Shown here: one piece after another, positions 1-7,287 of the stretch | Position numbering within the stretch: position 1 is the first letter of the stretch | Layout: the number at the start of each line of letters is the position of its first letter | The notes under the pieces: generated by a model | Database searches by the model: none | What the model was told of the DNA's origin: nothing | The model's input: only the letters and a program-made list of their open reading frames with translations | Translations under genes and position numbers: made by a program | From: Bog-159 sp035499555 | Lineage (GTDB): Bacteria; Acidobacteriota; Terriglobia; Bryobacterales; Bryobacteraceae | Direction: 5' to 3' | Length of the DNA: 64,000 bases | Assembly (NCBI GenBank): GCA_035499555.1 | Contig: DATJYO010000064.1 | Coordinates: 310,001-374,000 of the forward strand

Positions 1-1204
1 CCGGAGCGGAGTTGGCGGCAGGAGGCCGGGGGCTGGAGGGCCTGTTCGCCGGCTCGCCCGCTGGCGCCTTGGGCGGCGCGCCGCCGATCCCGGCGAGCGC
101 CTCTTCGATGGATACCAGCCGGCCCGCGTGCACCATCCGGACCAGGCCCAGTTCCAGGTGAAAGCGCGGCTGCAGGGAAGTTTGCAGATCCGTGAACAGG
201 TCCAGCGACAGTTGCAGGTACCGGGTGAGGTCTTCCTCGGAGAACTGACCGGCGACCTCGGCCAGCCGGGCGCGCTCGCCCGCCGACGCCGCGATCAGCC
301 GCGTCTCACCCCCCGCGATCTTGGCCACCAGCAGATTCCGGAAATAACGCGCCAGCTCGCGGCTGAAGTGCTGCAGGTTCTGCCCGTCGCGCTCCAGCTC
401 GTTGACCACCTCCAACATGCGCGCGGAGGCGCCGTCGATCAGCGCCTGGCTCACGTGGCCCAGGGCGTCCAGCGAAAAGGCGCCCAGCAGCGCCCGCACC
501 TCGGCGGCGTTCAACGTCTCGCCGCAGCAGGCGATGGCCTGGTCCAATGCCGAGAGCGAATCGCGCACGCTGCCTTCGCCCGCCTGTGCCAGCACGGCCA
601 GCGCTTCCGCGTCCGCCGTGATGCCTTCCTGCCCGCAGATCCAGGCCATGCGCGCCACCAGGTCCTCGAACTCCACCGAGCGAAAGCTGAACTGCTGGCA
701 GCGCGACGCGATGGTCGCCGGAATCTTGTGCGCTTCGGTGGTGCACAGCATGAAGACCGCCCACGCCGGCGGCTCCTCGATCGTTTTTAGCAGCGCATTG
801 AACGCTTCATTCGTGATCTGGTGCGCTTCGTCGATGATGAAGACCTTGTAACGGTCGCGCGCCGGCTGATAGCGCACGTTTTCGCGCAGCTCGCGCATTT
901 CGTTGATGCCGCGATTCGACGCCGCGTCGATCTCGATCACGTCCACCGAGCCGCCCGCGGCGATTTCCTTGCAGCTTGCGCACACCCCGCAGGGCTGATT
1001 CGTCGGACCGTTGACGCAGTTCAAACACCGCGCCAGGATGCGCGCTACCGTGGTCTTCCCCGTACCGCGCTGCCCCGAGAAGATATAGCCGTGCGCGATG
1101 CGGTTCTGCGCGATGGCGTTTTCGAGCGTGGTCTTGACGTGCTCCTGGTTCACCACGTCGGCAAACGATTGGGGCCGGTATTTCCGGGCGATGACCTGGT
1201 ACAT
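1..1204 (-). CDS. dnaX: DNA polymerase III subunit gamma/tau, 3' end cut by the window edge
   Basis: This is the clamp-loader ATPase of the replicative DNA polymerase. The reading frame starts at ATG 1204 with MYQVIARKYRPQSFADVV and runs off the left edge, giving about 400 residues. Seen in it: Walker A GQRGTGKT near residue 45, a four-cysteine zinc module (CLNC followed by CGVCASC), Walker B with VFIIDEAH, the sensor-1 type stretch ending in CTTEAHKIP, and the SRC box (SRCQQFSF). A proline/alanine-rich hinge begins near the window edge, so the tau-specific tail lies outside. The family assignment is secure. No upstream gene is close on this strand, and 1205-1313 carries no gene. Overlapping plus-strand frames are shadows. 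Confidence 0.96.
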   Translation of the reverse strand, partial: MYQVIARKYRPQSFADVVNQEHVKTTLENAIAQNRIAHGYIFSGQRGTGKTTVARILARCLNCVNGPTNQPCGVCASCKEIAAGGSVDVIEIDAASNRGINEMRELRENVRYQPARDRYKVFIIDEAHQITNEAFNALLKTIEEPPAWAVFMLCTTEAHKIPATIASRCQQFSFRSVEFEDLVARMAWICGQEGITADAEALAVLAQAGEGSVRDSLSALDQAIACCGETLNAAEVRALLGAFSLDALGHVSQALIDGASARMLEVVNELERDGQNLQHFSRELARYFRNLLVAKIAGGETRLIAASAGERARLAEVAGQFSEEDLTRYLQLSLDLFTDLQTSLQPRFHLELGLVRMVHAGRLVSIEEALAGIGGAPPKAPAGEPANRPSSPRPPAANSAP

Positions 1205-1313
1205 GGGTGGGCGGAGGACCGGGCGCCGAGCGCTCCGGCCCGACAATTGACTATGGTAGCATCCGCGAAGTGGCGGAGCAGGCCGAGCGCCTGCTGTGGC
1301 GACGATCGCGAAC

Positions 1314-2246
1314 CTATTCCCGCCCGTGCTGCAGGGGTATCCCGATCTGCAGCCAAAAGGAGTTGCCCACGGGCCGGTTCTCGGTCAGGAAGTCCTTTTC
1401 GTATTTCAGGATCAGGGCATAGTGTTGGAGGTGGCAGCGGATCTCCGGCCCGAACTCCATATTGCGCCCCCGGTTTCCGTCCAGGAAACGCATGCCGTTC
1501 TGCCGGTCGTCGGTGGTCTGCCGATCGAAGTAGCCGTTGAAGCCGATCGCCACGCTCTTGGTCACGTTGTGCATCCCGTCATATTCCCAGACGAATTCAT
1601 TGCCGGACCGGCAGTTGGTGGCGTTGTTCTGGTAATTCACGATGTACTGGAACTTGGAACTCAGTTCCATACTGCCATGATGCGGCATGTAGGTGAATGC
1701 GCCCGAGGGAGCCGTCGCATAGTTGTGCTGGCCGATGTTGATCAGGTCGGTCTTGTTATAAGAGAAGCCGGGCGTGTAGACCTCGAAACCGTACCACCAG
1801 CTCAGTGCGCCTTTCTTGTAAGCGACGGCGGTTTCCAGGTCGGGATTGGCGAAGCCGATCTTGTTCGCCGAACCGAATGGAGCGCTCAGATGGATGTCCA
1901 ATAGCGGCAAGGCCCCGGTGCTGACCAGGGTGCCGCCAAGCACGTGGAGGCCCCAGTTGTGCACCAGTTTACCGGCCACCGCGGCGACCCGGAGATGAAA
2001 GCCCGGAAGAATCGGCTGGCCGTTAGCGCCGACCAGTTCGTTAGCCTGATAGAAATTGTTGAATTCGAGGAGTATGGTTCCCCCCGGGCCGGGCATTCTG
2101 CCTGGCATGATGGTCTCCACCCCAGCAGGATACACACTGCTGCCGCCCTCGCTGGCATACATCGAGCCAACGGGCAATAGACAAAGGGCCAGACTCAGAG
2201 CCAGTCGACTCATTCGCTCCAGGCGATTTCTGCGCGAAATTGACAT
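1314..2246 (-). CDS. MetA-pathway-type outer-membrane protein (Phenol_MetA_deg family)
   Basis: About 310 residues. The mature part begins after a signal peptide (hydrophobic core LALSLALCLLPVG, likely cleavage after SMYA). The motifs EGGSSVYPAGVETIMPG near the N-terminus and LKYEKDFLTENRP...SFWLQIGIPL at the C-terminus are typical of the PF13557 family of outer-membrane beta-barrels found in aromatic degradation loci. That family is thought to help hydrophobic compounds cross the outer membrane; the substrate cannot be read here. ATG 2246 is chosen because GGGAG lies about 7 nt upstream; an in-frame ATG at 2267 with its own GGAG is an alternative that adds 7 residues. The gene stands alone, with no aromatic-degradation genes beside it. 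Confidence 0.8.
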   Translation of the reverse strand: MSISRRNRLERMSRLALSLALCLLPVGSMYASEGGSSVYPAGVETIMPGRMPGPGGTILLEFNNFYQANELVGANGQPILPGFHLRVAAVAGKLVHNWGLHVLGGTLVSTGALPLLDIHLSAPFGSANKIGFANPDLETAVAYKKGALSWWYGFEVYTPGFSYNKTDLINIGQHNYATAPSGAFTYMPHHGSMELSSKFQYIVNYQNNATNCRSGNEFVWEYDGMHNVTKSVAIGFNGYFDRQTTDDRQNGMRFLDGNRGRNMEFGPEIRCHLQHYALILKYEKDFLTENRPVGNSFWLQIGIPLQHGRE

Positions 2247-2346
2247 AGTGAAACTCCCGATTCTCATAACTCCAGAAACTTATCGGCGGATCAGCGGAAA
2301 ACCTAAGGCCGGCACTCTGTCCTAATGTCCGCGCGGAGAGCAGTCG

Positions 2347-2378
2347 ATCTGGAGACTGAAACGAATCTGGAGATTCGT
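2347..2378. promoter_or_regulatory. Repeat-rich site just upstream of the chemoreceptor
   Basis: An 8-bp perfect inverted repeat, ACGAATCT (2361-2368) and AGATTCGT (2371-2378), is separated by 2 bp. It is overlaid by a direct repeat ATCTGGAGA at 2347-2355 and 2365-2373, 18 bp apart. It lies 17 bp before the chemoreceptor start. A transcription-factor operator is possible; no regulator can be named. Confidence 0.35.
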
Positions 2379-2394
2379 TAGGGAAGATTAATTG

Positions 2395-3840
2395 ATGCTC
2401 AGCAAAACGAGTGTACGGACCAAACTCTTTGTCTGTTTCGGTATTGTGGCGGCGGTGTCGGTTGCCTCGGCAGTCCATTCCCTGGCCACCATCCGCGATC
2501 TGCGGACCCAGCTGCGCGCCGATATCGTCGGCGGCGCCTCGCGTCTGGACCAGGCACGTCAGATTACGATCGGTTTGGCGAACATGCGAATCGCCATGCG
2601 CGGCGTGTCGTTGTTTTCCCTGATGAAGGCAACTCCGCAACTGAACAAGGCCCGTGCCAGCTTTGAAACCAACGCCGCGGACATGCAACACACAATCCGG
2701 GAGATGGAGGCCCGTGATTTGCAGCCGGAAGATCGAGCCCGGGTGAAAGAGATGGCGGCCGCCTTGGCGCAGTGGGTCGAGAGATTCAAACCGTTTGCGG
2801 ATCTCAGCGCCGCCGGACATGGGACAGCCGCCAGCGACGCGGCCCTGCAATATACGACGCCACTCATGGATGCCATCCAGAAGCATGCCTCGGAATTCGG
2901 AAAAGCCAGCCGCGAACGGCGGGACGCCGCCGTGACCTCCGTCGAGGCGGCCATCGCGCGCAATGAAGTGATCACCTTATTCTTCGTGGCGCTCGTCTTG
3001 CTCGCCGGCGGCGGCGGGCTGTTTGCGGTGTACGGTCTTTCCCGCGAACTACAGGCCATCTCGGAATCCATAGCCACCGGGGCCGCGCAGGTGGCCCAAG
3101 CGGCGGCGCAAGTCTCCTCATCCAGCCAGACGCTGGCGCAAGGCTCCTCGGAAAGCGCCGCCTCCCTGCAACAGACGTCCTCGTCGGCGGAGGAGATTCG
3201 TTCCATGGCGCGGCAGAACACGGAGAACTCCCGCAACGTGGCCACCATCGTAGGCCAGTCGGAAGAGAAGTTCCGCGAAACCAACCGTTCGCTGGACGAT
3301 ATGGTGGGCGCCATGGATCAGATCAACGACTCCAGCCAGAAGATCTCCAAGATCATTAAAGTCATCGACGAGATTGCCTTCCAGACCAACATCCTGGCGT
3401 TGAACGCCGCCGTGGAAGCCGCGCGCGCCGGTGAAGCCGGTATGGGCTTCGCGGTGGTCGCGGACGAGGTACGAAGCCTGGCGCAACGCTGTGCCCAGGC
3501 TGCCCGGGATACCGCGGCTCTCATCGAAGAATCGGTGGCCAACTCCGGCAGCGGCAAATCGAAGGTTGACCGCATGGCGGACGCCATCCGTGGTATCACC
3601 GCCGAAGTGGCACAGATCAAAACACTGGTAGACGAGGTCACCGCGGGAAGCCAGGAACAAGCCCGGGGTATCGAGCAGATCAGCCAGGCGATCACGCAGA
3701 TGGAGACCGCCGGCCAAAACACCGCGGCCACCTCGGAGGAGAGCGCCGCGGCGGCCGAGGAACTCATGGCCCAGTCCGCGGCTCTGACCCAGATCGGACA
3801 ACAACTGCGCCAAATGGTGGAGGGCGGCGTGGCGGCTTAG
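2395..3840 (+). CDS. Methyl-accepting chemotaxis protein without an evident HAMP domain
   Basis: 481 residues. Transmembrane helix 1 is at about residues 10-30. A helical periplasmic sensor region of about 160 residues follows (four-helix-bundle type by composition), then transmembrane helix 2 at about 193-215. The cytoplasmic part is a coiled-coil MCP signalling domain with the conserved hairpin IDEIAFQTNILALNAAVEAA and FAVVADEVRSLAQ, so it should bind CheW/CheA. After helix 2 the sequence passes into the coiled coil through a single short helix; I do not see the proline and DEIG-type elements of a HAMP domain. ATG 2395 is preceded by GGGAAG about 8 nt upstream; a TTG three bases earlier is unlikely to be the start. 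There are no che genes nearby, so it is an orphan receptor. The ligand is unknown. Confidence 0.93.
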   Translation: MLSKTSVRTKLFVCFGIVAAVSVASAVHSLATIRDLRTQLRADIVGGASRLDQARQITIGLANMRIAMRGVSLFSLMKATPQLNKARASFETNAADMQHTIREMEARDLQPEDRARVKEMAAALAQWVERFKPFADLSAAGHGTAASDAALQYTTPLMDAIQKHASEFGKASRERRDAAVTSVEAAIARNEVITLFFVALVLLAGGGGLFAVYGLSRELQAISESIATGAAQVAQAAAQVSSSSQTLAQGSSESAASLQQTSSSAEEIRSMARQNTENSRNVATIVGQSEEKFRETNRSLDDMVGAMDQINDSSQKISKIIKVIDEIAFQTNILALNAAVEAARAGEAGMGFAVVADEVRSLAQRCAQAARDTAALIEESVANSGSGKSKVDRMADAIRGITAEVAQIKTLVDEVTAGSQEQARGIEQISQAITQMETAGQNTAATSEESAAAAEELMAQSAALTQIGQQLRQMVEGGVAA

Positions 3841-4110
3841 TCCGCGCCCAACTCGAGTCATTCGCCGGCGACCGCATTCGTCCCGCGCCGCAGCGCGCCA
3901 GGATAAAGAAATAGTTAATTTGCGCATCCTGCTGCATTCGCTTTCTGGCCAAAAGATACATCCCGGCGCCGATACTGTCAGTTAGGATAGACAGTATGAG
4001 GCGGAAACGTTTTGAGGGCTTCCTCCGCCATTCAGGAGTAAGGTTTCCCATCGCCACATGACGTTCATTCCCGGGTATGGTTGCGCCCACATTTTCCAGA
4101 CGGTGATCCG
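3841..4110. promoter_or_regulatory. Intergenic region with a spaced palindrome before the efflux operon
   Basis: 270 bp without a gene, and the only sizeable gap before the efflux operon, so the operon promoter must lie here. It contains a perfect 8-bp inverted repeat, ATACTGTC (3972-3979) and GACAGTAT (3990-3997), with a 10-bp AT-rich spacer. The centre-to-centre half-site distance is about 18 bp, which suits a dimeric repressor or activator. I see no regulator gene beside it. Confidence 0.4.
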
Positions 4111-5391
4111 ATGCATCGCTTGACACGGTGCCTGTGGGCGGGTGCAATTCTTTCAGCCTGGCTGGCGCGTGGCTCGGCCGCCCAGAAGATCGTCACCTGG
4201 CAGCAGGCGCGTGCGGAGTTTGAAAGTTCGAATCCAACGATGATTGCCGGACGCCTGGGCGTCGACGAATCGCGCGCGGACGAGATCACAGCTTTTCTGC
4301 GCCCCAATCCTGATTTCACGTTGCTTTTCGATCAGATCAATCCGTTCAGCAAGCAACCCTCGCCTAGTACCGGCGCCAACGAATACGCCCCCTTCGCGTA
4401 TACAGAACCTTACTTCGCCTGGAGCTACCTGCATGAACGGCGCCATAAGCGCGAACTGCGGCGCGAGAGCGCCCAAAAAGCCACGGCCATAGCCCAGTCA
4501 CAGTTAGCCGACCAGGAGCGCAACCTGATCTTCAATCTGCGCACGGCTTTCATCAACACCTTGCAGGCCAAGGCCATTCGCGCCCTAGCCGAGGACAATC
4601 TGGCTTATTACGACAAAGAACTGGCCATCAGCCGCGAGCGTTTCAAAGCGGGGGATATCGCGCGGGTGGATCTGGACCGGCTCGAGCTGCAGCGGGTGCA
4701 ATATGAATCCGACCTGCAAACCGCCGCCGTCAACCTGCGTACGGCCAAAATTCAGCTACTGCAATTGCTGTACGACAAAACGCCGGTCGACCAGTTCGAT
4801 GTCAGCGGCCCATTCGATTTTGCCGAACCCACGGTCACCCTGGATGAGCTGCACCGGACCGCGCTCGAGCAGCGTCCGGATCTGAGAGCCGCGGTGCAGG
4901 CCGTCGACAAAGCGCAGACCGATTACAAGCTGGCGGTGGCCAACGGTTCGACCGATCCCACCTTTGGCCTGGATCTGGGCCGCAATCCCCCGATTCCCGC
5001 GCTGATTGGCTTCAGTATCAACATCCCCTTGCGCATCTTCGACCGCAACCAGGGCGAGAAAGCCAAAGCCCGCCTGGATATCACGCGCAACGAGCGGCTC
5101 CGCGAGGCTGCCCAGTCGCAGGTCTTCAGCGATGTCGATTCGGCCTTCGCCACACTCAACAGCACTGTGATTCTCCTGCGTCCGTATAAGTCGACCTATC
5201 TGGCTACCGCCGCCCGCGTGCGCGATACGATCGCCTACTCTTACCAGCATGGCCAGGCCGCCCTGGTGGACTATCTGGATGCGCAGCGGGACTACCGTGC
5301 CGTGGAAGTGACTTACCTGAACCTCGTAGGTTCATACTTGACTGCCGCCGGTCAACTGAACCTGGCCGCGGGCCGCGAGGTGATCTCGTGA
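4111..5391 (+). CDS. TolC-family outer-membrane efflux protein
   Basis: 426 residues forming the outer-membrane channel of a tripartite RND efflux pump. A signal peptide (CLWAGAILSAWLARGSAA) precedes the mature start. The body carries two related helical halves typical of OEP/TolC proteins: QLADQERNLIFNLRTAFINT in the first half, and SQVFSDVDSAFATLNS plus QHGQAALVDYLDAQRDYR in the second. The latter is characteristic of the CusC/CzcC side of the family. ATG 4111 is the first start that gives a signal peptide; the frame is open upstream from 4081, but that adds nothing recognisable. The stop overlaps the GTG of the adaptor gene (GTGA at 5388-5391), so translation is coupled. It is the first gene of a four-gene operon. 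Confidence 0.92.
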   Translation: MHRLTRCLWAGAILSAWLARGSAAQKIVTWQQARAEFESSNPTMIAGRLGVDESRADEITAFLRPNPDFTLLFDQINPFSKQPSPSTGANEYAPFAYTEPYFAWSYLHERRHKRELRRESAQKATAIAQSQLADQERNLIFNLRTAFINTLQAKAIRALAEDNLAYYDKELAISRERFKAGDIARVDLDRLELQRVQYESDLQTAAVNLRTAKIQLLQLLYDKTPVDQFDVSGPFDFAEPTVTLDELHRTALEQRPDLRAAVQAVDKAQTDYKLAVANGSTDPTFGLDLGRNPPIPALIGFSINIPLRIFDRNQGEKAKARLDITRNERLREAAQSQVFSDVDSAFATLNSTVILLRPYKSTYLATAARVRDTIAYSYQHGQAALVDYLDAQRDYRAVEVTYLNLVGSYLTAAGQLNLAAGREVIS

Positions 5392-6542
5392 CAACCAGCC
5401 GTGCGGAGGGCCGGCGCCATTCGTGGGCTGCCTTGGCTGTCTTTGCCCTGGGTTCCTTTCTGGCCGGCTGTACCGCCCAGGGCAAGCTCGACAGCCGCGC
5501 CGAGGCGCCGCCGCCGGCCGACGTCGAACACGTCCCCAGTGCCGGCCTGTTCAAGGTGGACGATCCCAGCAAGTTTCCCCTGGTCGCGGCGGCCGAGTAC
5601 GATGCCGCGCCCGAACTCAACGTCACGGGCGTAGTCACCGCCGATGTCTCCCGCAACATTCCCGTCGTGACGCTGGCTACCGGACGGGTCACCGAAATCC
5701 ATGCGCGTCTGGGTGACACCGTAGCCAAGGACCAGCTTCTGATGAAGGTGCAGAGCGCGGATATTGCCAGTGCCTATTCCGATTACCAGCAGGCGCGCGC
5801 CGATGAGACTCTGGCACACGCGCAGCTCGAGCGGGCCGCGCTGCTCTTCGACAAGGGCGCCATCGCGCATAAGGAATTGGAAGTGGCGCAGGATGCCGAT
5901 ACGAAGACGACCGTCGCCGTGAAGACAGCGCTCGATCACCTGCGCGTGCTCGGGGCGGACCCCGATCATCCCTCGGCTGTGGTGGACGTTCGGGCGCCGG
6001 CGGCCGGCGTGATTACGGATCAGCAGGTGACCATCGCGTCGGGTGTACAGGGATTGTCATCCCCCAATCCGTTCACCATCTCCGATCTCTCCTCGGTATG
6101 GATTATTTGCGATGTGTACGAAAACGATCTGTCCCAGGTGCAACTCGGCGAATTCGCCGATGTTCGCCTGAACGCCTTTCCGGACAAGGTCTTTCGGGGA
6201 CGTATCGGCAACATCAGCCCGATTCTGGACCCCAGCCTGCGCACGGCCAAGGTCCGCCTGGAGCTGCATAATCCGGGAATGATGCGGCTAGGCATGTTCG
6301 TCACGGCCACGTTTCACGGGCTCAAGACCGAGAGGCACGCGGCAGTGCCGGCTTCGGCGGTGCTCCACCTGCACGACCGTGACTGGGTCTACGTCCCCGC
6401 CGGTGCCGGCCAGTTCCGCCGGCTCGGGGTGACGGGTGGAAAGATGCTGTCCGGCGGCCGGCAGGAAATCGCGGCCGGTGTGCGGCCGGGCCAACCGGTG
6501 GTGTCGAACGCCCTGGTCTTGCAGGCCACCGCGGAACAGTAA
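5388..6542 (+). CDS. RND efflux periplasmic adaptor (CusB/HlyD family) lipoprotein
   Basis: 384 residues. It starts at GTG 5388, overlapping the stop of the TolC-type gene. The N-terminus is a lipoprotein signal ending in LAGC, so the mature protein should be anchored to a membrane lipid at that cysteine. The body shows a barrel-sandwich hybrid (VTLATGRVTEIHARLGDTVAKDQ), an alpha-hairpin (QQARADETLAHAQLERAALL), return to the lipoyl-like half (VRAPAAGVITDQQVTIASG) and a beta-barrel domain with FPDKVFRGRIGNISPILDP and RTAKVRLELHNPGMMRLGMF. These are the usual landmarks of heavy-metal-type adaptors. It links the inner-membrane pump encoded downstream with the outer-membrane channel encoded upstream. 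No His/Met-rich N-terminal metal site of the CusB type is obvious. Confidence 0.92.
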   Translation: MTTSRAEGRRHSWAALAVFALGSFLAGCTAQGKLDSRAEAPPPADVEHVPSAGLFKVDDPSKFPLVAAAEYDAAPELNVTGVVTADVSRNIPVVTLATGRVTEIHARLGDTVAKDQLLMKVQSADIASAYSDYQQARADETLAHAQLERAALLFDKGAIAHKELEVAQDADTKTTVAVKTALDHLRVLGADPDHPSAVVDVRAPAAGVITDQQVTIASGVQGLSSPNPFTISDLSSVWIICDVYENDLSQVQLGEFADVRLNAFPDKVFRGRIGNISPILDPSLRTAKVRLELHNPGMMRLGMFVTATFHGLKTERHAAVPASAVLHLHDRDWVYVPAGAGQFRRLGVTGGKMLSGGRQEIAAGVRPGQPVVSNALVLQATAEQ

Positions 6543-6557
6543 TAGAGTGGAGCCGTC

Positions 6558-7235
6558 ATGACGAAACAAGAGGTTCTGGCTCGTATCGAAGAGATCGGCG
6601 TCATTCCGGCAGTGCGCCTGAGCTCGGCCGAAGATGCCCGTTTTGCCGCGGAGGCGGTTTACGGCGCCGGTCTCCCGATCGCCGAAATCACCATGACCGT
6701 GCCCGGCGCGGCGGAACTGATCTCCGCGCTGTTGCGCGACTTTCCGGATATGATCGTCGGCGCCGGCACGGTGGTCGATGTCGACCGGGCGCGGCGCGCC
6801 ATCGAGGCCGGCGCGCGCTTTCTCACCAGCACTGGTCTCGACGCCGAGGTTGTGCGGCTGGCCGCCGATACCCAGACTCTGGTGCTGCCCGGTGCGCTCA
6901 CCCCCACCGAAATCATCAACGCCTGGAAGGCCGGCGCCGATTTCGTGAAAGTATTTCCCTGCGCGCCGCTGGGCGGTGACGATTACATCCGGGCCATGAA
7001 GACGGCGCTGCCGCATATCCGGCTGGTGGCTGGCGGAGGCGTACAACAGCACACCGCCGGCAACTACATCGCAGCCGGGGCCAGTGCCGTCGGGGTGGGC
7101 AAGGAGCTGATCACCCACGAGGCCGTCAAACACCACAAGGCCGAGTGGATTCAGGAACTGGCCCGCCGCTTCATGGCGGTGGTAAAGAACGCCCGCGCCG
7201 ATTCGCCCGCCGCCAGCGTCGTCACGTTCAAATGA
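6558..7235 (+). CDS. eda: 2-keto-3-deoxy-6-phosphogluconate aldolase
   Basis: 225 residues, a class I aldolase that splits 2-keto-3-deoxy-6-phosphogluconate to pyruvate and glyceraldehyde 3-phosphate in the Entner-Doudoroff route. The Schiff-base lysine is K131 in DFVKVFPCAPLGG and the catalytic glutamate E43 in AEITMTVPGA. VGAGTVVD and the phosphate-binding LVAGGGVQ and GASAVGVG motifs are also present. Length and motifs are normal. The odd point is location: it sits between the adaptor (15 bp upstream) and the RND pump (52 bp downstream) of a metal-efflux-type operon, with no edd or other sugar-acid gene nearby. Paralogs acting on related 2-keto-3-deoxy acids are hard to exclude from sequence alone. 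Confidence 0.9.
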   Translation: MTKQEVLARIEEIGVIPAVRLSSAEDARFAAEAVYGAGLPIAEITMTVPGAAELISALLRDFPDMIVGAGTVVDVDRARRAIEAGARFLTSTGLDAEVVRLAADTQTLVLPGALTPTEIINAWKAGADFVKVFPCAPLGGDDYIRAMKTALPHIRLVAGGGVQQHTAGNYIAAGASAVGVGKELITHEAVKHHKAEWIQELARRFMAVVKNARADSPAASVVTFK

Positions 7236-7287
7236 GGCTCCATTCCCACGGCCGGCGGGCGCCGGTTCCGGTCGCCGGAAGCCGTCT

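Noticed and set aside
128..790. Long plus-strand open frame at the left end
   Set aside because: It is antisense to dnaX, which has complete clamp-loader motifs; the translated plus-strand sequence is low-complexity and Arg/Gln/Leu-rich.
2268..2394. Possible c-di-GMP riboswitch before the chemoreceptor
   Set aside because: GGAAAACC and GGCCGGC fragments recall the fold, but the conserved GEMM core and tetraloop/receptor are not present.
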